Part shown: piece by piece, positions 1 through 7,076 of the stretch
Numbering within the stretch: position 1 is the first letter of the stretch
How the letters are laid out: the number at the start of each line of letters is the position of its first letter
Assembly: GCA_016938015.1 (NCBI GenBank)
Contig: JAFGVL010000081.1
Span: 1 to 32,191, forward strand
DNA length: 32,191 bases
Source of the DNA: Paludibacteraceae bacterium
GTDB lineage: Bacteria > Bacteroidota > Bacteroidia > Bacteroidales > Paludibacteraceae
Direction of reading: 5' to 3'
Program-made: the position numbers and the translations under genes
Notes under the pieces: generated by a model
What the model was told of the DNA's origin: nothing
Databases searched by the model: none
The model's input: the letters and a program-made list of their open reading frames with translations, nothing else

Positions 1-1791
1 TGTTTCCCATTTTACTTCGTTACGAGCATGTAATTCTACTTCGCTGAGTACGCCGGTTTTGGTAAACAACTCAATGCTTTGTTTAGAAGTATAGGCTTCA
101 ATAATTTTAGGCACACTGGTTTCGCAATCTAATCCACGTTTAGCGGCTTCTTTTTTCCATTCTTCGCTGTATCCGTTTCCATCAAAGCGGATAGCTTTAG
201 AGGCTTTGATATAGGCTTTAATAACGTCGAAAATGGCTTTTTCTTTGGTACTGCCTGCGTGCATTTTTTTATCCACTTCGGCTTTGAATTCAATTAATTG
301 AGCAGCAACGGCTGTGTTTAAAGCTGCCATTGCAGAGGAGCAGTTGGCCGATGAGCCTACGGCACGGAACTCAAAACGGTTTCCTGTAAACGCAAAAGGA
401 GAAGTGCGGTTACGGTCGGTATTGTCCAAAAACACTTCAGGTAGGTGACCAATACCCAAACTAAGTTTCTTTTTATCGCCCATTACGATGGCTTCTTCGC
501 TGTTACTGTTTTCTAATTTATCCAGTATTTGAGTTAGTTGTGTCCCCAAGAAAGCTGATACAATAGCAGGAGGTGCTTCGTTGGCGCCCAAACGGTGTGC
601 GTTTTGAGCGGTCATGATAGATGCTTTTAACAAGGCATTGTGTTTGTGTACCGCCATTAAGATGTTTACCAAAAAGGTAACAAATTGCAAGTTTTCTTCG
701 GGAGTTTTTCCCGGAGTTAATAATCCTACGCCGGTATCAGTTCCGAGCGACCAGTTATTGTGTTTACCCGACCCATTGATACCTGCAAAAGGTTTTTCAT
801 GTAGGAGTAATCGAAAACCATGACGGCGTGCCACTTTTTTCATAATGGACATAATCAATAAGTTTTGGTCGACCGACAAGTTACATTCTCCGAAAATAGG
901 AGCCAATTCAAATTGGTTAGGAGCCACTTCATTGTGTCGGGTTTTTAATGGAATGCCGTATTTGTAGCCTTCAAACTCAATATCTTTCATATAGGCAGCC
1001 ACACGCGAAGGTACAGCTCCAAAATAATGGTCGTCTAATTGCTGATTCTTGGCCGATTCGTGCCCCATTAAGGTTCTGCCGGTTAGTAATAAATCCGGAC
1101 GAGTAGCATACAAGCCTTCGTCAATTAAGAAATATTCTTGTTCCCAGCCTAAGTAAGCGGTTACTTTTTTTACTCTGGGATCGAATAGTTGGCACACCGC
1201 TGTAGCTGCTTTATCAACAGCGTTGATAGCTTTTAATAAAGGGGCTTTTAAATCGAGCGATTCGCCTGTATAGGAAATAAATATAGTAGGGATACAAAGG
1301 GTGTCGTCAACCACAAATGCGGGTGAAGAAGGATCCCATGCGGTATATCCGCGGGCTTCAAAAGTACTGCGTATGCCTCCATTAGGAAAAGAAGAAGCAT
1401 CCGGTTCTTGTTGAGCCAATAATTTGCCCGAAAAGTTTTCGATAATGCTTTCTCCGGGACCGCCATCATAGTCGATAAACGAATCATGTTTTTCTGCAGT
1501 TCCGTCGGTTAAAGGCTGAAACCAGTGCGTATAGTGAGTTGCGCCTAATTCCATTGCCCACATTTTCATGCCCGAAGCAACTTCATCGGCGGTACTTAAT
1601 CCTAATGTTTCGCCTTTATCTATGGCATTTTTCAATGCTTTTAAAGTGTCTTTAGATAGGTACCTCGCCATGGTTGAGCGGGTAAAAACATATTTCCCAT
1701 AGTATTCGGAAGTTAATTTTCCCGGAGCAGAAACTTGCAAAGCCTTCTTTTTAAAGGCCTCTTCTACTGCATTAAATCTTAATGTTGACAT
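1..1791 (-). CDS. glnN: Glutamine synthetase type III (GlnN), C-terminus cut by window edge
   Basis: ATP-dependent condensation of glutamate and ammonium into glutamine in the cytoplasm. Reading from ATG at 1791, the frame stays open for 597 codons to the window edge, against about 725 residues for the usual GSIII subunit, so roughly the last 130 residues lie outside. The N-terminus begins MSTLRFNAVEEAF and continues with a GSIII-type segment containing SEYYGKYVF, different from the shorter GSI and GSII enzymes. The last codons in the window encode ELHARNEVKWET, which fits the C-terminal part of GSIII. It lies downstream of two PII-ammonium channel pairs in the same direction, so this is an ammonium uptake and fixation block. 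A TATATTTG box about 85 nt upstream is a possible promoter. Family assignment is recognition from sequence; confidence is high. Confidence 0.93.
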   Translation of the reverse strand, partial: MSTLRFNAVEEAFKKKALQVSAPGKLTSEYYGKYVFTRSTMARYLSKDTLKALKNAIDKGETLGLSTADEVASGMKMWAMELGATHYTHWFQPLTDGTAEKHDSFIDYDGGPGESIIENFSGKLLAQQEPDASSFPNGGIRSTFEARGYTAWDPSSPAFVVDDTLCIPTIFISYTGESLDLKAPLLKAINAVDKAATAVCQLFDPRVKKVTAYLGWEQEYFLIDEGLYATRPDLLLTGRTLMGHESAKNQQLDDHYFGAVPSRVAAYMKDIEFEGYKYGIPLKTRHNEVAPNQFELAPIFGECNLSVDQNLLIMSIMKKVARRHGFRLLLHEKPFAGINGSGKHNNWSLGTDTGVGLLTPGKTPEENLQFVTFLVNILMAVHKHNALLKASIMTAQNAHRLGANEAPPAIVSAFLGTQLTQILDKLENSNSEEAIVMGDKKKLSLGIGHLPEVFLDNTDRNRTSPFAFTGNRFEFRAVGSSANCSSAMAALNTAVAAQLIEFKAEVDKKMHAGSTKEKAIFDVIKAYIKASKAIRFDGNGYSEEWKKEAAKRGLDCETSVPKIIEAYTSKQSIELFTKTGVLSEVELHARNEVKWET

Positions 1792-1875
1792 AACAGATAC
1801 GTTTTTTAGTAACTCTTTTTTATAAAAGAGTTAGTGTTAGTATAATTTGAATAAATTTTTATTAATCATGCTTTA

Positions 1876-1883
1876 CAAATATA
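1876..1883 (-). promoter_or_regulatory. Possible -7 box for glnN
   Basis: On the minus strand this reads TATATTTG, a full match to the Bacteroidota TAnnTTTG element. It would give a leader of about 75-80 nt before the glnN ATG at 1791. No good TTTG box is seen at the expected -33 distance, so the call is tentative. Confidence 0.4.
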
Positions 1884-2168
1884 AAAAGTGTTTTTATTAA
1901 CTGGAAAAAAACAGAAATAAATTATAAAAAAGATGTAAAAAATATCAAAGTGTAATATTATAACAAGTAAAAATGTCAAAATGTTTAATTCTATAAAAGA
2001 TTTTTTAGTAAATGGTGTATTTCAAAATGTCATTTAGATAGTAAAAAATAAATATAGATTAAAATTTATTGTCCAAATAGCTGTCTTTTTGCATATCTTG
2101 AAGTTTAAAACAACCCATTACTCATTTTTTAACACTTATTTTATGTTGTGCGGCATGTTTTTTTAAGA

Positions 2169-2209
2169 AGGGAAGAGGAATTTTTAAGTACATGTTATTC
2201 CTCTTCCCT
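2169..2209 (-). terminator. Hairpin behind amtB1
   Basis: A 13-bp perfect stem (2169-2181 with 2197-2209, core GGGAAGAGGAAT) has a 15-nt loop and starts about 20 nt after the amtB1 stop. On the minus strand it is followed by TTCTT rather than a long T tract, so termination may be partial and could allow some read-through into glnN. Confidence 0.55.
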
Positions 2210-2227
2210 ATAAAAAGTTGTAAGGTA

Positions 2228-3595
2228 TTAATCGAAAGTAGTGTAAGCTGTTTCGTTGTGCATTGATTCATCTAAACCAATTGCTTCGTCTTTGTCGCTA
2301 GCTCTTATGCCTACCAATTTATCGGTAATTTTAAATAGAATGTAAGTCATAATGCCCGAAAATGCTATGGTTGCAATGACAGAGATTGCTTGTATGCCGA
2401 ACTGACTCCAGTTGCCATAAAACCCGCCACTATAGGCTGCTTGGATAGCAGGCGAAGCAAATAGTCCGGTAGCTAAAGCTCCGATAATACCGCCAATACC
2501 ATGTACTCCAAAAGCATCTAACGAATCGTCGTAACCCAATTTTGGTTTTACAATAGCAACCATAAAGAAACAGATTAACGATACGAGTAAGCCGATGAGC
2601 AAAGCTCCGCTTATATCTACAAAACCTGCTGCGGGAGTAATGGCAACCAAGCCGGCAACAGCACCGGTACTAATACCTACTACGGTAGGTTTTTTGCCAA
2701 CAATCCAATCGAGAATAGCCCATGTTAATGCTGCTGTAGCTGCTGCAATATGAGTTACCATAAATGCACTTCCGGCTAAACCGTCGGCAGCCAATCCGCT
2801 ACCCGCATTGAATCCCATCCATCCAAACCACAGTAAAGCGGCTCCAATAGCAACAAATGGAATGTTGTGTGGTGGTAGAGCATGCCCTTTATAATCACGA
2901 CGTTTGCCTAACATAATGGCTGTAACAAGAGCAGCTATACCCGCATTAATGTGCACTACCGCACCTCCGGCAAAGTCGAGTGCCCCCATTTTAAACAACC
3001 AGCCATCGCCACTCCAAACCCAATGTGCCACAGGGTTATACACTAGTATTGCCCAAAGCAAACTGAACAACAAAAATCCTTTAAACTTGATGCGTTCGGC
3101 AAAGGCTCCAATAATAAGTGCGGGGGTAATAATAGCAAACATACATTGGAACATAATAAACACTACGTGAGGGATTGTTCCTATGGTTCCACCATCTGCT
3201 GTTGGTTGAGAATGAGAAATAAAATAAGGACTTAAATCGCTGATGTTGATGTTTTTTAAGAAAGCCCAGTCAAATCCACCGATAAATGGTTTAAGCGCTT
3301 CTATTGAGTTGCTCCCAAAGGCGTTGCTGTAGCCAAACATAACCCATTCAATACTGATAACGGCAACCAATATAAATACTTGCATAAACACGCTCAGTAC
3401 GTTTTTTCTACGAACCAAACCTCCATAAAATAAGGCAAGTCCGGGAATAGACATAAGTAATACAAATGCTGTGGCAACAATCATCCATGCGGTGTCTCCT
3501 GCGTTGATGGTCGGAGTAATCGTAGTTTCTTGTGCCAATGCCGGCAAACTAATTAAAGTGAGCAAGGCTATAAGGGATATGATATATTTTTTCAT
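2228..3595 (-). CDS. amtB: Ammonium transporter AmtB-like (copy 1, with signal peptide)
   Basis: Inner-membrane ammonium channel of the Amt/Mep/Rh family, 455 residues. An N-terminal signal peptide ending near PALAQ (residues 1-21) precedes the hydrophobic core. Family landmarks are visible: the Asp in DFAGG (about D207), the first pore His in VVHINAG (about H215), the FGWMGFNAGS segment near 257-266, and the second pore His in FGVHGIGG (about H365). The C-terminal cytosolic tail, where PII docks in characterised members, ends in ETAYTTFD. The gene starts 29 nt after glnK1 and is probably cotranscribed with it from the promoter near 4008-4039. It differs from amtB2 in having a cleavable leader and a longer extracytoplasmic region, so it is not a recent duplicate. 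Confidence 0.95.
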   Translation of the reverse strand: MKKYIISLIALLTLISLPALAQETTITPTINAGDTAWMIVATAFVLLMSIPGLALFYGGLVRRKNVLSVFMQVFILVAVISIEWVMFGYSNAFGSNSIEALKPFIGGFDWAFLKNINISDLSPYFISHSQPTADGGTIGTIPHVVFIMFQCMFAIITPALIIGAFAERIKFKGFLLFSLLWAILVYNPVAHWVWSGDGWLFKMGALDFAGGAVVHINAGIAALVTAIMLGKRRDYKGHALPPHNIPFVAIGAALLWFGWMGFNAGSGLAADGLAGSAFMVTHIAAATAALTWAILDWIVGKKPTVVGISTGAVAGLVAITPAAGFVDISGALLIGLLVSLICFFMVAIVKPKLGYDDSLDAFGVHGIGGIIGALATGLFASPAIQAAYSGGFYGNWSQFGIQAISVIATIAFSGIMTYILFKITDKLVGIRASDKDEAIGLDESMHNETAYTTFD

Positions 3596-3624
3596 GACAA
3601 TTATTTTTTAGTAGTGTTACAATT

Positions 3625-3969
3625 TTATTTAATATAGAGCGATTCCGGACCATCTTCTCCGTTGCGAATACGGTAGGAATTTTCTATGTCCATAACGAAT
3701 ATTTTACCGTCTCCGGCTTCGCCTGTTCTTGCTGCATTCATAATTGCCTTAATTGTTTTTTCGGCATTTTGATCGCGTACTACTATCGAAAGCATTCTGC
3801 GTTGAATGTAACTCGATTGAAATACTTGCCCGCGTACAATTTGGTCTTCGGTACTTCTTCCCAAACCGGTAATGTCCCAGTAAGAGAACCATTGTATGTC
3901 TACTCCATAAAGCGCTTGCTTTACATCTTCAAATTTAGACACTCGGATAATTGCTTCGATTTTTTTCAT
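3625..3969 (-). CDS. glnK: PII nitrogen regulatory protein (GlnK-like, copy 1, Phe in T-loop)
   Basis: A 114-residue PII signal protein, a trimeric sensor that in characterised systems blocks the partner ammonium channel when nitrogen is plentiful. It starts MKKIEAIIR and carries the PII C-terminal signature around TGEAGDGKIFV. In the T-loop the position equivalent to E. coli Tyr51 (the uridylylation site) is Phe50 in RGQVF, so modification at that residue is impossible. The Gln39 equivalent, used for 2-oxoglutarate binding in classical PII, is Ser. The gene sits directly upstream of amtB1 (29-nt gap), the standard glnK-amtB arrangement. A near-consensus promoter lies just upstream. How it senses nitrogen is an open inference. 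Confidence 0.95.
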   Translation of the reverse strand: MKKIEAIIRVSKFEDVKQALYGVDIQWFSYWDITGLGRSTEDQIVRGQVFQSSYIQRRMLSIVVRDQNAEKTIKAIMNAARTGEAGDGKIFVMDIENSYRIRNGEDGPESLYIK

Positions 3970-4007
3970 TTGTATAAATTTTAGTAGTGGAACTCATAAA
4001 CACAACG

Positions 4008-4039
4008 CAAAGATATTACATAATATACATATAAACAAA
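4008..4039 (-). promoter_or_regulatory. Bacteroidota-type promoter of glnK1-amtB1
   Basis: On the minus strand a TTTG box (4036-4039) is followed after 20 nt by TATCTTTG (4008-4015), a match to the TTTG / TAnnTTTG consensus with ideal spacing. Transcription would start near 4000, about 30 nt before the glnK1 ATG at 3969. This is the best promoter in the window and makes glnK1-amtB1 independent of the upstream glnK2-amtB2 unit. Confidence 0.7.
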
Positions 4040-4154
4040 TTAAATGCAATAAAAAGACATTTAAAACAATAAAAAAATATCAAAAAGAAAGCATAATAAA
4101 GATAAATATATCAAAAAGTAATTATTTGAAGTCGTGGTAAGAGGGTAAAAAAGA

Positions 4155-4187
4155 GAAAGGTTGTCCAATTTTTTTGGACAACCTTTC
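4155..4187 (-). terminator. Terminator behind amtB2
   Basis: A 14-bp perfect stem (4155-4168 with 4174-4187, core AAAGGTTGTCC) with a five-base loop starts 16 nt after the amtB2 stop. On the minus strand it is followed by TCTTTTTT. This is a good intrinsic terminator separating the two ammonium channel units. Confidence 0.8.
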
Positions 4188-4202
4188 TTTAACTTTTTAG
4201 TC

Positions 4203-5432
4203 TTAGTTAAATGCAGTTTCGCCATGTTCGTAAACATCCAAACCTTCTTCTTCAATAGTCTTAGATACCCTTAGGATGCCTAATTTTTTCAATATAAAGA
4301 ATAAAATTAAACCACAGCCAAATGCCCATCCGAAGAATGTTGCTACACCTATTGCTTGTACGCCTAATAAGCTAGCTCCGTGTCCGTAGAACAATCCTTC
4401 AGAAGTTGAAAATAGCCCTACGGCTAATGTTCCAATTGCACCGCTAACACCATGTACTGAAATAGCCCCTACAGGATCATCAACCCTCAAAATTTTATCG
4501 AAAAATTCTACTGCAAAAGGGAGTACAAATCCAGCAATTACCCCAATAAGTACAGCTCCGATAGGATCAACTGCGTCGCAACCGGCTGTAATACCAACCA
4601 ACCCCGCTAATGCACCATTTAAAGAGATTGATAATACAGGACGTTTGTATCGAACCCAAGCAACTAACATTGCAGTAATTGCTCCAGCAGCAGCTGCTAA
4701 GTTCGTGGTAATTGCAATGTGTCCAATAGCAATTGCATTGCTTGTTCCAGAGGCAGCAAGTTGAGAGCCTGGGTTAAATCCAAACCATCCGAACCATAAA
4801 ATAAATACCCCTAATGCACCTAATAACAAGTTATGTCCGGGTATTGCTTTTGCTTTTCCGTCTTTTCCATATTTGCCTATACGAGGGCCAATAATAGCCG
4901 CACCGGCTAAACCTACCCAACCACCAACAGAGTGTACAATGGATGAACCAGCAAAATCATGGAATCCTATTTCTTTTAACCAACCGCCACCCCAAGTCCA
5001 GTGACCTGAAATAGGATAAATGATTACTGAAATAACAATAGTAAAGATTAAATAGGCTTTAAATTCAGTTCTTTCTGCCATTGCTCCCGATACAATTGTA
5101 GCTGCAGTAGCACAAAATACAGTTTGAAAAAATAAGTCGGCATAACCAGGGTAATTATACCCTTCAGCAAATCCTTTTAAAGCTTCATCGCCACCTGAAA
5201 ACAGAGTGAAGTCCCAGCCATACATTATTCCGTATCCGATAAACCAATAAAGCAATGAACCAATACAAAAGTCCATTAAATTTTTCATAAGAATGTTAGC
5301 TGTATTTTTTGAACGAGTAAAACCAGCTTCGACCATTGCAAATCCAGGTTGCATAAACATAACCAAGAACCCGGTAATGAGTAGCCAGATGGTATCTATC
5401 CCTCTGACTGTTTCTAAAATTTGTTCTTCCAT
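4203..5432 (-). CDS. amtB: Ammonium transporter AmtB-like (copy 2)
   Basis: A second Amt-family ammonium channel, 409 residues, without the cleavable leader of copy 1; the first membrane segment begins near residue 12. Landmarks: FMQPGFAMVEAGF in the first helices, the Asp in HDFAGS (D159), pore His in IVHSVGG (H167), FGWFGFNPGS (about 214-223), and the second pore His in ISVHGVSG (H327). The C-terminal tail ends DVYEHGETAFN, similar to the copy 1 tail, which suggests both interact with PII proteins. It follows glnK2 with a 21-nt gap and precedes a strong terminator. The porin gene lies upstream on the same strand, so the unit is probably porin-glnK2-amtB2. Divergence from copy 1 suggests distinct affinity or regulation (inference). 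Confidence 0.95.
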   Translation of the reverse strand: MEEQILETVRGIDTIWLLITGFLVMFMQPGFAMVEAGFTRSKNTANILMKNLMDFCIGSLLYWFIGYGIMYGWDFTLFSGGDEALKGFAEGYNYPGYADLFFQTVFCATAATIVSGAMAERTEFKAYLIFTIVISVIIYPISGHWTWGGGWLKEIGFHDFAGSSIVHSVGGWVGLAGAAIIGPRIGKYGKDGKAKAIPGHNLLLGALGVFILWFGWFGFNPGSQLAASGTSNAIAIGHIAITTNLAAAAGAITAMLVAWVRYKRPVLSISLNGALAGLVGITAGCDAVDPIGAVLIGVIAGFVLPFAVEFFDKILRVDDPVGAISVHGVSGAIGTLAVGLFSTSEGLFYGHGASLLGVQAIGVATFFGWAFGCGLILFFILKKLGILRVSKTIEEEGLDVYEHGETAFN

Positions 5433-5453
5433 TATCGTAATTTTTTAATTTTT

Positions 5454-5813
5454 TTAATATTTTTCATTTTCAGCGTTGTATAAGGCAATGTCGCCGGCTT
5501 CTCCAGTTCTAATTCTTACTGCATCATCAACGGGAATAATAAAAATTCTTCCATCGCCAATTTCCCCTGTTTTTGCAGCCTCTTCTATTGCTTTTACCGT
5601 TTTTGTAACATTTTTGTCTCTTACGATAATGCTGATTAGAATTCTTTCAATATAGCTTGTGTCGTATTCTATTCCACGGTATATGCGACTTTGTTTTGCC
5701 TTTCCAACACCCCTCACTTCGTAGTAAGAATACCATTCGATATCGATGTTATTTAAAGCTTCCCTGACATCGTCGAATTTTGTTTTGCGGATAATCGCAT
5801 CAATTTTTTTCAT
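5454..5813 (-). CDS. glnK: PII nitrogen regulatory protein (GlnK-like, copy 2, Tyr in T-loop)
   Basis: PII signal protein of 119 residues if started at the ATG at 5813, which gives the family-standard MKKIDAIIRK. A longer frame from 5849 would add 12 residues, but its start lies at the edge of a stable hairpin (5850-5878) and the extension has no family support. The T-loop reads RGIEY, with Tyr50 at the place of E. coli Tyr51, unlike copy 1. The C-terminal signature is around TGEIGDGRIFI. The Gln39 equivalent is Ala, again different from classical GlnB/GlnK. It pairs with amtB2 21 nt downstream. Expected role: gating amtB2 in response to nucleotides or nitrogen state (family knowledge). Confidence 0.95.
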   Translation of the reverse strand: MKKIDAIIRKTKFDDVREALNNIDIEWYSYYEVRGVGKAKQSRIYRGIEYDTSYIERILISIIVRDKNVTKTVKAIEEAAKTGEIGDGRIFIIPVDDAVRIRTGEAGDIALYNAENEKY

Positions 5814-5849
5814 AACTTTTATGGTTAAATTTTGAATGTGATTCTCCAT

Positions 5850-5878
5850 TCGGCTTCGGAAAAAAATTCCGAAGCCGA
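5850..5878 (-). terminator. Hairpin between porin and glnK2
   Basis: A 12-bp perfect stem (5850-5861 with 5867-5878, core CGGCTTCGGAA) closes a loop of five identical bases. It lies between the porin stop and the glnK2 start. No T tract follows the stem on the minus strand, so it may be an attenuator or RNA-processing hairpin that sets the porin to channel ratio rather than a full terminator. Confidence 0.5.
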
Positions 5879-5906
5879 TAGAGATTTTTATTATTTTAAT
5901 TGATTA

Positions 5907-6650
5907 TTAAAAGGTGATGCCGGCTACTAAATAGGCATCTTCTGTTCCCGGATTGATACCAATCACACCATACACAGGGAGGCTAAAGTTTTCGCTGAAT
6001 TTGATTTCTTTGCTTGCTTTAAATCCGATATTGGTAATGTTAAATCCTTCGTTGCCAAAACCATAGGCATTTGATGCTCCATCGCTGATTAAAAGACCTC
6101 CTACAAAAAGTTTAGCATTAGGAAGAATTGGATAGGCCAATTCAACATAGCTTGAGAGTCCTTGTTCGCCTACTGAATTTAAGTCGGCTCCCAGCAACAT
6201 GGTATTAACAGAAACACTCAGTGGAAATTTTTCCACCCCTGCAAAGTTTAACGACAACTCGTATACATGGTCGGTAGTTAAGGGGTCGTAATTAAAGTAC
6301 GATTGCGTAAATAGCCAGTTGTAATCGGTTATTGTAGCCGAAAAGGCACCCACTGCATAAGTTAGATAGAAGTCAACTTCTTTGGCCGTGCCGATTAAAT
6401 TTGTGGATCCCCAGGCGCCAATTGTCAAACCTCCATAGGTAAAAGAAACGGTAGGTTGTATATTAGCTCCCGGATTTTGAGCAAATCCGCGCCATACGTA
6501 AGAGCTTACTAAATCGGCTCCGGCAGTAAAAGAGCCGGTAGTTTTTTCTTCTTCAGCTGTTTCGTGAATGCCTGCACTAGCAGTAATAGAAATAGACATG
6601 AATAATAAGCCCAACAGGACTTTCGCTGTAATTTTTTTTAAGGGTTTCAT
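5907..6650 (-). CDS. TorF-family putative outer-membrane porin
   Basis: A 247-residue exported protein. Residues 1-27 form a signal peptide (ending about ITASAG). The mature part begins with a TorF-like stretch, SFTAGADLVSSYVWRG, followed by alternating hydrophobic strands with Gly/Tyr/Trp turns, and it ends in an aromatic residue (AGITF) as expected for an outer-membrane beta-barrel. Members of this family often sit beside ammonium channel genes in Bacteroidota; here the gene lies upstream of glnK2-amtB2 on the same strand with about 90 nt between. The plausible role is outer-membrane passage of a nitrogen source feeding AmtB2. The substrate is not shown by sequence. Confidence 0.8.
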   Translation of the reverse strand: MKPLKKITAKVLLGLLFMSISITASAGIHETAEEEKTTGSFTAGADLVSSYVWRGFAQNPGANIQPTVSFTYGGLTIGAWGSTNLIGTAKEVDFYLTYAVGAFSATITDYNWLFTQSYFNYDPLTTDHVYELSLNFAGVEKFPLSVSVNTMLLGADLNSVGEQGLSSYVELAYPILPNAKLFVGGLLISDGASNAYGFGNEGFNITNIGFKASKEIKFSENFSLPVYGVIGINPGTEDAYLVAGITF

Positions 6651-7076
6651 ACGATTTTGGTTTTAATACATTATTAATTACAATTATATAAGATGAAAGA
6701 AGCCAACTTGTTTCTTTATTCCGGAATTAAGAAGTAATTAGTTCTTTCTTTATGCTCTTATTTTCTTTTGTAAAATTAATAAATGATATTAAAACAGCAA
6801 ATAATATAACAAAAAAATATCAAAATAATTAAAAATATAACATAATGTAAAGTAAAAACATAAAAAAGGTATCAAAAAGACAAAATTGATTTGTGTTTTA
6901 TGGAGGTATAACACCTTAACTTCTTTCATTATGAAAGCAAGATTTTTTACTTTTTTTGAAAAATGACTGTGTTTGGGTAATTTTTTAGTGTGTTAATTGT
7001 ATTTTAACACTTTTTTTGGGTGTTTTTATGTTGTAAAGCATAAAACAAAGGTTCTAAAGAGGGGAAATGAGTAAAT
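6651..7076. other. AT-rich spacer upstream of the porin
   Basis: This 426-bp stretch must hold the porin-glnK2-amtB2 promoter, but I found no full TTTG / TAnnTTTG pair on the minus strand. A weak hairpin of about 9 bp with one bulge (7021-7045, ATG loop base) lies roughly 30 nt behind the amidotransferase stop and may act as its terminator. No small gene is supported. Confidence 0.5.

Larger units (their letters stand above)
1792..2227. other. AT-rich spacer between glnN and amtB1
   Basis: This 436-bp stretch is very rich in A and T, with stops in all frames and no convincing small gene. It contains the candidate glnN promoter near 1876 and the hairpin behind amtB1 (2169-2209). Nothing else was recognised. 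Confidence 0.6.

Noticed and set aside
2904-3170. 88-codon plus-strand frame opposite amtB1
   Set aside because: Shadow of a strongly supported gene; composition follows the opposite strand.
4061-4255. 64-codon minus-strand frame at the amtB2 3' end
   Set aside because: It covers the terminator hairpin and the out-of-frame end of amtB2.
5814-5849. N-terminal extension of glnK2 to 5849
   Set aside because: The added 12 residues have no family support and the start touches a stable hairpin; MKKIDAII at 5813 is the standard PII start.
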